Positions 11,401-25,500 of a stretch of DNA of 64,000 nt are shown in pieces (position 1 is the stretch's first letter; the number at the start of each line of letters is the position of its first letter). Source of the stretch: Cyclina sinensis (lineage: Eukaryota > Mollusca > Bivalvia > Venerida > Veneridae); the NCBI GenBank assembly GCA_012932295.1, contig JAAONU010000014.1, forward strand, positions 20,364,065 through 20,428,064, read 5' to 3'. A program made the position numbers and the translations under genes. The notes under the pieces are model-generated. The model did not search any database, had not been told where the DNA came from, and was given only the letters and a program-made list of their open reading frames with translations.

Positions 11401-13576
11401 CTCAAATTTGACTTTACATTTACATATACGCTAAAGAAAAGTGTGCGGACAAGAATTACTGCACGGTTTAATTATTAAAAAAAAGTTTGTATTACATGTT
11501 TAAGCTGCAGTTTTGTATTGTTTGAAACCTATTTTTTAAATTATATTCGGCTAATTAATTTACGCATATACATTCTTAAAAAAAATATATATCGGCCGCC
11601 ATGTTGAAAAAAGTGAAGCGATGGAAAATTTAAATCTGTTAAATGTCAATGTCTAGTGTTTTTTGAAGTTCAAAGTCACCAAAGGCCTCTTTGTCCTAAA
11701 AATTATTAGTTATTTCTGACAAAATGTCAGGATCTATGTCTGATTCAGCCATTGTATTGATTTGCAGACGAACTGTCAAAATTATACATGTAAGTTGCTA
11801 TGTAAACAATGACGGGGAAGAAACTCGAATTTGGCCAAAGGGAAGTAAGTTTTAGTACATCTGAGGCATCCAAGGGGGAATTTATTAAACGTAGTTCTTC
11901 TTGGAAAAAGAATGAAATTATATTTGATATTGTTCACAGTGAAATTATCAAATATAATTTTCACAGAAATCTAAATAATCTACCAAAAAGCATTAAATAA
12001 ACAATATGCAATCCATTTGAATTGATTTGGAAAATTCGAAGCCGTCAGTGGGGTCAAAATATTCAGTATTTTAGAAGTCTGTTTTAAGTCAACGTCCAAA
12101 GACTGATATTTCCAAAAAGATACACAGAACATGCCAATTTATTATACAGTATATTTTGACCTTTAACAAACGTCTTAGAAGCTCGTTGTTATTTTAACAA
12201 TACTCAGTCTAACTGCTTCCGAATACGTTGTTAATTACAGTCGGAAACAACTTTTTGTAACGGACGATTTGATTAGATCAACTTCTAGTGGTTAAAATTA
12301 GTACTGATATAAGATACTTGACACAGTAATGCAGCGGATTAGTGGTAACCCTGGGGTCCCGAAATCTTCTCCTTCTAATTGTCTTTCGGATGAGACGTTA
12401 AACCGAGGTCCTTTATATCAGTACTGTACACTGAGTATGCAAAAGAACCAGGGGTGTCTCTGTAATGGGATGCTTTCTGTATCTTGCACTACCCCCAAAT
12501 CATAAAATAACTAATCTCTTCAGGAGGCGTCGGTCCTATGGGCAACCGGTACCGACGAGAAATAAGCTCAAATACTAGATAGATTGACACGATGATTACA
12601 CTGTTCTTACACCGTTGTAGTAGAAGGTATCATTGTTAAAATGAATACAGCTTTTGGATATGTTTCATGGTCAATCTCTTAACTGAAAATTTTAAGTTGT
12701 TTTGTTACCGCTAGTTTGTATATTTCACATTCCATATGACTTTAAACGGTCTATATACGGCTAGACATTATTAAATGTTATATATAGTACCTGGTGGATG
12801 TCAGTAAAAATGACGTTGTCAGCTACTAAAAGTGACCGTATATATTTCATAAACGTTGAAACGTATTGATTGAATATTAGTTTGTCATGGCGCATTCTAG
12901 TATAATGGCATATTGCCGAAGATAAAACAAACGCAAGTGTTAATTCTACTTTATACAACACTTTTACCTTTCACCTTACCAATGAACACATTACAGCAGA
13001 TTGTGATTGTGCTGTTTTTGTGACAAGATAAATACCGACTTCAGTTATTCGACGTATATACCTACGTGCAAGAATGTTGTCATATCGGGTTTTGTTTCTA
13101 TTTTCCGTTTGCTTAGCAGATGTATACATTTCATCCAGTTCATCTAAATCACTTCCACTGTCTGTTGCCTCAATCAAAGTCTGCAAAAGCGAGAAGATTT
13201 TAATATTCTGTTAAAAAGTCTTGCTCGGAAATAGAATATGATATAGTATTGTCATTTTATTGCACTGCATTCTGCATGTCTTACACATGTGTATATAGCT
13301 ATATACTGATGCAAGCTTACACATTATTTCACCCTACAATTTGAGCATAAGAATATTTGAAAACAAACTTTAAACAATAAACCATTTTAACGAAATTACT
13401 AATGAAGCAACAACTATTCACTTTACCTCATATTCCATGAAAAGTTTTATTTTGCCTGTTTTGTTATCAATATCTTGAAGATCCCTGTACACTGCTGCGA
13501 CTTTTTCAAATTTGGTCGGTTTCCACGGCAACACAAGCGCTTCAACCAAGATACTGTGAAGGTACCGGTACTGCTC
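8484..13576 (-). CDS. Exons 26-33: second phosphatase domain D2, probably inactive, and C-terminus
   Basis: Eight exons (13576-13427, 13180-13066, 11176-11103, 10880-10749, 10415-10293, 9743-9598, 9332-9197, 8555-8484) encode D2. Recognisable blocks are KTRYDNILAPSDYRP, GRTNYINAVYMP, ILTQTPLPET, FWEH-equivalent LVWEHEVSAVV, and RRQQIIPNFEQYKFCYDVLL, ending TTYANV-stop. The general-acid loop reads QWPPSQVIP instead of WPD, and the signature reads AQCLNGAERSG: the C-x5-R core is kept (Cys ~1466, Arg ~1472) but the preceding His is Gln and the general-acid Asp is Pro. This matches the usual loss of activity in D2 of receptor phosphatases; a regulatory or scaffold role is inferred. The last exon is only 24 codons including TGA. 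Confidence 0.92.
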
Positions 13577-16500
13577 CTGTTGTTAGGAAAATAGAATAAA
13601 CTTTAGATCCAAATACTACAGGTTTTAGAGTCTATAATGGCTAGCCTCATTCCACTCATAGTCAAACCTATGTTTGTTACGTTTGAAGCTAGGAACCACA
13701 GAACGATGAATTTTAAACTAACTTGCAAGAAAGTGCTTTTCTATCGATTTAAAATCGCTTATATTAAACTAAATGAAAAAAATATAGTTTTCTTGCTAGA
13801 TATCATTACAGATATGAGGGCAATAACATTTCGATACAAACATTATAACATAAATTATCATAAAGAAAGAAACAAAAATAATGGTTCTTAATTAAGGAAC
13901 CTATGTAGCAAGGAAAAAACAAGATTTTAAATAACTAATATTTGATTCGGAACAAAATCAACAGAACCGGGACCTAAACAACACGAAAAGTCACTCAATT
14001 AGTGTCTAAATATTTGAATTCATGTAAGAATTCATGTAAATTTCATCGTGATAGACTTATGAAAAACATTGAGTAGAGTCAAAGTGAAGAAAACGTAGAA
14101 TAGTTCAGAACACGAAGACTTTCATAGAATGGGGACACAAGGAGCATTAGATAAGCCACAGACATCTATTTAAGAAAATGAAATGTAAATCTTCACCAAT
14201 TTCATTCACACCAAATATTTATAAATGAAGCTACACACAGGAAAAATGGGCCTACCTTTGTCTGGACCATGTTGACTCTCTGATCTCTTAAATCTTTAAC
14301 ACACTTGAAAACATCAATGCAGCCTTGGTCATTGCCTTGGTCATATAAAAGGTCTAACGCAATGAATGTCCCAGTTCGTCCAATGCCAGCACTTTTTTAA
14401 ATATTTGATAAGGATACGATCAATAGATATACATAGGTGTATTAAATGAAGATATATATGCATACGGATACAATTAAATTGAAAAAAATTCCAATACATT
14501 ATCAGTTTCATAAACATATAGATGCATATTCTAAATTCACAAGTTAGATTTTTCCGGCTAAAATACCACATTTATAAATTAATGTATGCAAGCAAACAAA
14601 GTTATAAGCAAATATGAAACAACATAAAATTATAAGCCTGATTAAGCCAGGTCTTTAACACGAATTTCATTATACATTGTATTTATTAATAAATGCCAGA
14701 AATGTCATCCTGATCTGTCCTTTTGTCCAAACATTTGACATGAAACACTGTTAGACATGTACCAAATATAGCGAATAAGTTTAAAGTTCTACCTGCAATG
14801 TACCAGCCATGGATGACTTTTACTCTCATCGTGTTTTCTAACTTGGTACCAGAAATGTAACAAGCTTGTGGTGCTTCTGGGTACATCTTTATCGGGCCAT
14901 GCGGTATAATGGAACTGTGTTACCTGTCTAATTTTACTTGGTTCATCCTGAAACAAAGGGAAAACCCTTTTTTTTCGAGCGTTAAATATTTCAAGTAAGC
15001 GATGTTTATTTAGAATAGTAGAACTGCCCTAGTTTTCTTTTTTTCCTGAACCTTACTGTTTCAACTGTATATCTCACAACTAAGGTGCACAGACAGAACA
15101 ATGTATGTGTTTAGAAAGGGTAAAATAAAATTATCACAGTTTTTCATCAAGAGAATTAAGTAAGGAAATTCTAGTTTTACTCTATTTTTTGTTCTTTTTT
15201 AATTTTTGAATGAATATAAAATAATTTACCTCATGAAAAACATTTAAGCGTCTAATCTTAGACTCAGCATAAATATTTTCTGCCTCTGTCTTGACTATGA
15301 TTGGTCCATATCCTTCAGTTTCTCCCTCCTCTGGCCAATACTGCATACACTTCGTCTGTACGTAAAAGATTCAGCGTTTGTAGAAATATTTATATTTAAA
15401 GTTATATTTTGTTAATAACGTTTATTCTATCTATTTTTCTTAAACTGTTTGTATTTCTAATTATCTTTTAAATAGTACCTTACTGTAATACAATCATAAA
15501 GATTGATTATAGCTGGCTTGATATAAAAACCAACTTCAAAATATGTATGTTTTCTAAGTTACAAATTCCGTATGATGCTTGGTGGTTTGCCTTCTGATTA
15601 TCGGGGGCTTGTCATAAGATTATGGATTCGAAACTATGACGTCAAACATCACAAGTCACTTTCCTATGTCAAAGTCGCCCAAATTCCGCTTCTGTCATCG
15701 GCTAATATATATATTGAGAGATACTACTACGGTGTCGAATGGTCAAAAGAAAATAATACTGCATTATTCTTTCGACGTTTCTATCGATGCCAAATGTTTA
15801 ATAGTTGCTGAAATGTCATCGGCAAGACCCCTAATATTTTAGTTAGCCCGTAACCTAAGTGCAAAAAGATCTATTTCCTAATCTGTAGAAATGAGACTGT
15901 GGTATTACCCCAGAGCTTGTTTAATCTTCACTGGTGCTCTAAGTTGGCTGTGTATAATGAAGGAAGAACTTTCACCAAATACACATGCCATATCGTTCAA
16001 TTAAATATATATCTTGGAGAAAATGTGACAGTTATGCAAGTTTAAAATTCTTATTACGTCTTGTCCAAACTTTGAATTATTTGAAGTCGTTAAATATCGC
16101 TTTGATAAATGAGTTGATACTGAATTTCGATCTCCGATTTTAGATGTTTATGACAACTGAAAAAAACTATAAAAGGTGATGTACATAAAAACAAACCTTA
16201 GTTTCCTCTACAAGCTTTGTAGCCATGACAATGGTAAACACATCCTTTTCCCAAATCATTCTCCAGAACTCATCAATATTGAATTTTGTCGGACCTGTTA
16301 AACAAATATATAAACTTAAACACTTATGTTTCAACATGTCTTCAGTCGACATGATGTTATCCTGTCGTAGAAAACAGTGTCAAAACACCATGATAAAAGT
16401 GAGCATTAATGTACAACAATGCACTGTGAAAGATGAATTAGGGTTTTGCATTTTGCCTTGTGTTACTTTCTAAATGCCTTTGGGCTTTTACATGTTTGCA

Positions 16501-19500
16501 ACAGTTGCACTCTCACCGCTTCCTCTGTACTATTTTAAGTTTCCGTTGTCTTATTGCAATGCAATATCTATATGCTATTCAGTATCTCTGAATGCACCTT
16601 AACATCGTTATCTTTCAAAATACTAATTTGCATTAAGAACTTGTCACTAAACTTCAATCAATTCGTTTGTCCATAATCAGTATTTACAGCAACACATTAT
16701 GCATGTTATCATGATTCAGTCAGTACAAAGACAAAAGCTGTACCTTGTGACGCTATGTATGCATTATTCTTGAAATAGCCCTGAAATATAATATTAACTA
16801 TTTACAAGCTAGATGTGCCGCATATTTGCGAATAAGCAAACACTGTTATATAGGACAACTAAAACAGCTGAAAAAAGATAAGTTTTGCTTTAATAACTAG
16901 GTAACCTGGCGACCTGGAAAACGCAATGGAAGCATTATAAGGGTCATGACTTACATTAAGAAATTGTAAATTGACTGTCAAATTTGGTCTTTTATTCGGT
17001 AGCACAGTTCTGTCAAATGTCTAAACCATAAATTTGATTGAAATTTTAACCCTTCCAAATCAATTGTCAGTCTTAGATATGTATATATGTAGATTAACAA
17101 ATATTAAATCGCCATTTAAAGAGCAAAGTCTGATGTTAGTGCAACTGAATTATGTAGCATACTGTCGTTTTTGTTCTACACAATCGACAACGCCTTACCT
17201 ATCTAAACAATAATTGATAAAACCACTTTTGATATGTGTGTACAATTACCTTTATCAAACTTGCGTTGATGTAATCGCTGTCAGAAAGGTTAGGTAACAT
17301 CTTCAATTTTACCCTGGAATGGTCATCTGCAACATAAAATATCGAATGCATAAAAAAGAAAAAATGTTTGCGTATTAAGTGCTGTGTGCATGGACTATAT
17401 CTTATAGTAATTCATTTTTTGTGATAAATGTACACTGCACTTTTTTGATTACTGGAAAACCAATAACATACTAAATGTTTCAATATTAGTATATGACGTA
17501 ATTGTGAACACAGTTCGTTTGTCAGATAGTTTGGTTAGTAGTGTTTTGTTGTTGTTGTTTATTTATATTCTGGAAATTAAAACAAATTCTAGGATAGTCA
17601 CACAAACAGATCTATTGAGAAAGGAATGCGTGATAGTCGGAACAGCTTAGAATTATATAGCAGTTGGAATAAAACAATGTTTGTAGGAAATGTAACGTTC
17701 CTTTTTATGGGATAGTAAAAATTTGTTTCAAAAGAATGCTCATGGTAAATCCGTACCTGTCTTTATTTGTCAGAGGAGTACAACCTATACAGCAGTCGAC
17801 ATTAGCACACTGGACTGTTGGGTAGTTGATGATAAATATGCTTAAAGGTCACAGTATTTTGTACTATTTTATTAACTGACTTCCTTGAAATTATCATAAT
17901 TATTATTCTTTAACAGTTCCTACATTTTGTTGTCAATTCATCTTGTTATTGCATGTTTTGTTCCGGGCTTTGCATTTTCGTTACGCCTAGTTGTAACAGA
18001 AGCTAAAGCCATTTTCAAATTCATTGTTATCTCTAACTTGATTTAATTATTTAAGTCTGAAGTCTGATCTTAATTATATTCAAAGGCATCATTTGCTTTA
18101 CAAAATAAGGATTAGAAACTTGAGAATATGAAATATAATCACTGTAGACAAAAGTGTTGTCAAAGAGGGAACATTTACCAAATTCCATTACAAATAAGAT
18201 ATGTCAATGAAACATGAATCGTCTCTTTTAAAATAGCTAAACTTTGTTGTAAAATAACTATTAATTATACAATTAATACAAGTGACCTCGGACAAACAAA
18301 CGCGGCACATCATATAATTTATTGAGTAGCATATCTTATAATCTAATATCATATATTTGTAAATATTGCTCAAGACGTAAATTAAACAATAAAATACTGA
18401 TATATGCGATAATGGCAGCAAGCAAATGTAACAAGATTGACTATATAATTGTTAAATTAGGTATGTGGATGTTAAGACTATACATTTACTTTTTTCAAAT
18501 GTACATTACAAACATATGATACACTTACATGCGTATAAAGCTTTATATCTGTTTTTACCAATATTTTCTACCTTCTTTGCCACCATGGTAGGGTGTTGCA
18601 AACCTGTTGGTAATTTCTGTAAATGAAAGGCAATGCTCCAGTTTCAAATTTCTTTTATTAAATGTATCAGGATTTAAGTATTGCTTTGCCTTATAATCAA
18701 ATTTGTATATCGTTAATCAAAAAGTCAAATACAAAAAAAGAAAAAGATTTAGCTTAAAAGTGATGTTTCAAGTCTTCCATGAGCTTGTCAACGGGTACTA
18801 AATATGTACGACTCAGTTATACCTCAAATTCTTTTGTAAAACCACCTTTGTCGTTTATTCTCATCTTGACATATGCTTCCAGCTCTGTCACAGGAATTAC
18901 ATACTCAGATTGCCGTGTAGAAACCAGTCCTTCATTATAATAAATATCAGCACCCTCATCTTCTACTTTGGTAATAACGTATGTCTTTCGGTTAGACAAG
19001 CGCTTATCGGGATCTGGAACTAAGAAAGCACTGTCGTAAACCGTTTTAAATTCAAAATCCGTCACTGAAACAGGCAGTTTTCTTTTTCTTTTAAATTGTT
19101 TTTTTTTTACCTGAAGACTGGTCTAAAAAATCAGCATGTTTGGAAGCTTTTTTACAACACTGCATAACATAAAGGCATATTGAATGTGATAACTAGTGTG
19201 ATAGAAAATAACTGCCACGAGAAAACCAACACTCATAATAGTTCAATGAATGTGATTGTAAACATTGAAAAATTTACGTTTCGACACATAATAATCCCAC
19301 ATTGAGAGTAACAAAGTGATCCTTAATTTTTTATAGTACAAGAACTTGGAAAGTTGTCTACTGAATACAACCGTATCATTTTAAGCGCAATTTGAAGAGA
19401 AAAAAAAATACATTTTATAACAACTAGAAAGTTTACCGTTTGAATCTGTATCATCCTCTTGTATATCAACTGAATTAATATATACATTTTCACGTTTGTG

Positions 19501-22500
19501 ACTTTCGCTTTTCTTCAAATTTCCCTGCACAGCTACGGCATCAAATCTTATAGTACTCTCCGACTTTTTCCTAAAACATAAATAAAATGGAGTGGTCCAT
19601 TACGCAGATATGAAACATCCAATAAGTTAAGTATTTTATACATATACTGTATAAATGTTTTATGATTTAGGAACACCTATAAGTATACGTCTGAAGAAAA
19701 GGAAATACACAATAAATTTGGCTTTTCTATGCCAAAAAGTAAATGAAAATGAACACTTTTGAAAAAAAAACTACCTGAAAGCTTTTGTTTCTAGTCTCTA
19801 ACAGTGCAGCTTTAGTGTACGACAGGATCAGTGAAGCTTGTTTTTAAGAGTAAACATTAATTTGCTTAAACTGTGTTTTATCAATCAACATGACGTTTTA
19901 AATAAATTGAAATAACAATAACAGCCAAGGAAATGACAACACAGCTAGATATTAAAAAAAAAGTATAATCTTACTCTACTAGTGTTCTCTTTCTCTTTAA
20001 GAAGACAAGCACAAACACAACAGCAATTATAACAACAACTGTTGCAGCTACACCACCAACAACAGTTCCAACTGGAAAATCTCCATCTTGCTTCAGTGCT
20101 GAAATGTTTATTTGTCAACGCTTAGTCTTAGTTTAAGAAACTATATTTGCACTATATTGCATTCAATTACATTATTAAAAATGTTATCACCGTGACAAAT
20201 CTTTGATAAGATTTCTTTAAGCTTAACTTCTATCTAGTAATTGTATGGCGATTTACGTTGAAGGACACTATATAAATTTCGTATGGCTGTCTCTTTTCTT
20301 AAATTTATTGGTCTGTGTAAAGTCAAAGCATTTTGATTTGCATTTTAGTGAACTAAGTTTAGTTACTTAGTATGTTCACTTCAGACGACTACATGTTGTC
20401 ATTTTAACAAAGTCTCAGAAGGGCTCAGGAATGCTTAAAAACTGGCTACTTAATGATATGAGATCGAATGTTATCCTCAGTTCATTAGTCGCTGCTTTAT
20501 GCTAACCTTTTTTGCACACTCCTGGCTTGTACCCCTCGGCACAACCTGCGAGACAAGTCCCCGTCACCTTGTCACAAAAGGTTCCTGGTTTACAATTCCC
20601 ACATGCCTTCGTGCAGTTTTCTCCGTGTGTGCCGTTATCACATTCTGATATAGAAAGTAAAGATTTTTTTATTAAAAAGCAGCTTCTGAAACTGTAAGTA
20701 ATTATCAATATGAACTTGGTAACGCCTATGTGTTATTTTTTGTTTTTCACTTACCTTGTTTTAAGAAAATAAGCTGTTTGGGTGTGAAAGTTATTTATCT
20801 AATTTGTCGTAAGTCAGTACAAACTTAATTATATTTCTATACGTCGATACTTGCTTTCTGCCTAGCGCATTTCTGCGACATAACATGTAAATATCTATTC
20901 AGCCTGAGAATTATTTTGAACACTTTCAAATTTGTATGCCCTATTACACCGCGTTTAACTTTATTTTATGCCTAGGTCACGTTTAAACTTTGAGACAAAA
21001 AGCCATACGCGACTTTATAATGCCTGCCTGTTCATTAGGTGTTTAAATCTCTCATAAACATATTTTTTGTATATATGCCGATATGTATTTCACCTTCATC
21101 ACAAAGCAGGGAATGTTTATATCCTCGACTACATCCTAAAGCACAATGCCCTGTTACACGATCACAGGTTACATAAATTGCACATGCTCCACAGGACTGT
21201 TGACAATTTTCACCGTATCTTCCATTTTCGCAGTCTGTAAAAACAAAAAAAGAAATGTATCTTATATTTTCATGCCTCTGAAGGTGGGAATATTAAAACT
21301 AAACCGCCCTTCCTTGTGTCCGTCCTTCAATTTGTTCACGTCTACGCTGTAACTTTGTCATACATGAAACGATTTACATATAGTACGGCAAATGTGTTTG
21401 TTGCGTGCAACACCGAAGGCCCTTCCTCAAATTTCAAGGTCATATTTAGACTTGTTATCAAATCTTATTTATCTGCTCACAGTCGTGCCCGGACTGTTAT
21501 GTTCTAACGAATTGAAGAATTTCAGGTGTGAAGCACATAAAGGCGACGTGTCGCGTGCAACACATACGTCCCTACCTCAAACATAAAGGTTGAACTTTTT
21601 TCATGATCCTGCATGTATGTACACATTCGTGTCTGAACTGTAATTCTCTAAGGCATTTAAGGAACTTAGAATAGTTTGTCACACGTATTAAGCAAATTAA
21701 GCCCTTGGGTCGCAGACAAAACAAACGTCTCTTCCTAAAATGTCACGGTCACACTTTTATAATGAATCTTTGTAAACTTAACTTGAAAACTATGGAAGGA
21801 ATGACTTGAAATTCATGTGAATTGATTGTGATAGTCACAAAATATAACTGCAAGATCCCATTTTTATTATCTCCCCTATTAAATTTAACTATGAATTTGT
21901 TTTACATCATTACGTAAAATGTCAAAGGTATTAAATATTTAACTAAAAACAGAGTACCACTTCTGTCCAGTGCTCAAGTTTGCATATTTCTACTTTCAAT
22001 CTCTGTGTGTTATTACTTTTGTGAACGGGGCTTTTACGGGGTCATTGTTTACCTAATAGTGACTGTTCTGTTAATTCTTTAGTCGATTTTTGTAAAGAAT
22101 AATAAAACCAATTTCTATCAAATAGAGATATACTTGTTTATTTCAATGTTATCAGGTTACAATTTGACAGAAAATATAAATCAATGATATACAAGATCAT
22201 GTTTGATGGTCATATTTTTATTTTGCTAGAATTGTACAAATGGAGCAAAAGCCTGTAAAATTCCAAATGTTCAATTTGCACTGATGAGTACACAAAGAAA
22301 AGCAAAAAGTATATCAGTTTTTGAAACGACAGAGGGCATTATTACTTCTACTTTACATAATTTCTGGACATTTACTGTGTTTTCAATTTTTATTTTCAAG
22401 TTTGCTGACAGGCATTTTGACCAGTTCCAACACATATATTGTTTAGACTCTAGTTGCTACAGCACTTTGAGTTCTACATTGATTTAAATTGCTTAAATGA

Positions 22501-25500
22501 TCCAGACTATAAATATATTTCAGAAACAGACAAATTCTAAATGAACGGAATACATATTAAACAATTTGATAAAAATATTATGCATTTAGCCTAAAACACG
22601 TTTCAAGATAGTAATACGTTAATTAGTTTTACATCAGAAATTTGTCATTTTTTCCATTGTTATGAATGCCGACACATTTAACATTTTTCGTCTTTATCCT
22701 TCTAAAGTACTTTAACTACCGCCATAATTAGCCGGATGACAATTTAATATGATTTGCAAGTACCTAGATCTGAATATTTAGAATACCTGCTTCACAAAAG
22801 TCTCCCTGTTTTCCAGCGATGCATCCTGTGCATTTTCCATCTTCATTGTTGCATTTGTTCGGAATTTTGCAATTTGCACTGCAGATACTCAGACATTGTA
22901 ATCCATACTTTCCAGCAGGACACTCTTTTTGCAAAAAATATTTACGTAAACAATCGAAGAATAAAAGATAAACGTATACACGTGTTTCTATACGAAAATC
23001 AATAAAAACAGCTTTAAAATCAGTCAATGTGTTATACTCTTTATTTTTCATTTCTTCATACCTTTAAACTTTCAAAGCATGCTTTCATAAACGAAAAATG
23101 TTGTGTTTATTTTTTATCACTAACACATAATCCACAAAATATTCAGTTTTGCCCTTAAAATGAAGAAGAACAGATGTGCTTCTTTTTTTAAAAATAATTT
23201 ACTGAATAAAAAGACATGAAGTCGTCATCCTATAGAACATCCTAAATTCAATATGAAGCTCAAGAAAATATTAATTGATAACTGTAATAATACCAAGAAC
23301 AACATCTCCATTCGGGGACCTCAGTTCCTCGAAAATTATCATTATAATCATATGTACATGGACTACGCTTTATTTCATAAGTTATAATCAATAAGACACA
23401 ATTACCGGAATGCCTGAGATAGTTTCTTTATACCTTGTGTGCAGTTATTTCCTTTCCAACCATTCTTGCAGTTACAACTCCCATTAGCTTTATCGCAAAC
23501 ATCCTTACAATTAGAACTACACTGCCCTGTACATCTTATTCCAAATGTGTTTTGATCACATTCTACAGAATAAGGAAATAAATAAAACAAGAGGGCCATA
23601 ATGGCCCTGGATCGCTCACCTGAGTACTTTGGCTGTAGGTTTGCTATTAAGCAGTATTTCATTTTTTAATTGAAAATGTATAAGTGCCTACAAACCAAAT
23701 ATGTAAAATATCAGTCAATAAAAAAGGCTCTATGACAGAAAGTAGAAATATCTATTATAAGCTATGGTGACCTTGACATTGACCCAGTGACCTTATACCC
23801 TACCCATGGGTAGCAGTCCATGCAAGGAACCTATTTACTGAATATCAAAGATATTGATCTATAAATGAAGGCGCTATGGTACAGTAGATAAATTTATTTT
23901 TAGCCTCCGTGACCTTTAACCTAATCTAATAATTTGGAAAAGCTTGATAAAGCTTGCTTCATGCCAAATTTTAAAATTCTAGGCATTGTGTTTTCGGACA
24001 AGAAGATTTTTAAAGATTTCCTTTTTTAAGTATTAAGGGTCCCTGGGGCGGAGCAAATTTTGTTCCCAGGGCCAACATTTAAACAATGTTGGTAAAGGAT
24101 CTTTACACAATACTCAACACCAAATATCTAAGGTCTAGACCTGTTTGTTTTGGAAAAAAAATATTTTTCATGTTTTTCCTATATAAATCTATGTAAACCA
24201 AGAGAACTCTGGGGCGTGGCCAATTTTGACCCAGGGAGCATAATTTGAACAAACATGGTAGACAACCACTAGACAATGTTACATACCAAATATCTGAGCT
24301 GTAGGCATTGTTGTTTCTTAGAAGAAGATTTTTAAAAATTTCTTATATAAGTCTATGTAAAATAAAGTGACCTCTGGGGCGGGGCCAATTTTGACCCCAG
24401 GGAAATAATTTGAAAAATTATTATTAATTTGTAGAGTTCCATTAGAGGGTGCTAAATGCCAAATATCTAAGCCCTAGACCTTGTGGTTTCAGACAAGAAG
24501 ATTTTCGAAGTTCCCCCTGTGTAAAATCGATCGACCCCTGGGGCGGGGCCAAATTTGACCCCAAAGACATAATTTGAACAAACTTGGTAGAGGTCTACAC
24601 GACAATCCTACATACCAAATCTTAAGGATCAAAGCTCTGCAGTTTTAGACATGAAAATTTTCAAAGTTTTCCCTGTGTAAAATCAATTGACTTCTGAGGC
24701 GGGGCCAAATATGACCCAAGAGGCATAATTTGACCAAACTTGATAGAGACCCACACGACAATGCTACATTCCAAATCTTAAGGATCAGGGCCTTGTGGTT
24801 TCAGACAAGAAGTTTTTAAAGTTTCACTATATGTCTATGTAAAATCCATTGACCCCCGGGGCAGGGCCAAATTTGACCCTAAGGGGTATAATTTGAACAA
24901 ACTTGGTAGAGGTCCACAAGACAATGCTACATACAAACCCTGAAGGCTCAGGTCCTTGTGGTTTCAGACAAGAAGATTTTTAAAGTTTCACTCTGTTAAA
25001 TAAGTTGACCAACCGGGCGGGGTCAAATTTGACCCCAGGGGTATAATTTGAAAAAACTTTGTAAAAGTTCACTGAACACTGCTACATACCAAATCTTAAG
25101 GCTCAGGGCCTTGTGGTTTCAGACAAGAAGATTTTTAAAGTTTCACTATATAAGCCTTAATAAAATCAATGGACCCCCGGGGTGGGGCCAAATTTGACCC
25201 CAGGGGCATAATTTGAACAAACTTGATAGAGATCTACTACACAATGCTATATACCAAATCTTAAGGCTCAAGACCTTGTGGTTTCAGACAAGGAAATTTT
25301 CAAAGTTTTTCCTTTCAATTGCCATAGCAACCAGAATTCATGATGGAATTAAAGTTTTTGAACAACTTTGGTAGAGCTTTATGCAAGAAAAATCCCTGCA
25401 AAGTTTCAACAAATTTGGCCAAGTGGTTTAGGAGGAGAAGTTGTTTAAAGAAATTGTTGATGCACCGACGGACGCACGCACTCACGCACGGACGATGGAC

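Noticed and set aside
11782..12000. Small Lys/Ser-rich ORF in intron 27
   Set aside because: No domain, no matching splice phase with neighbouring exons, overlapping ORF on the other strand.
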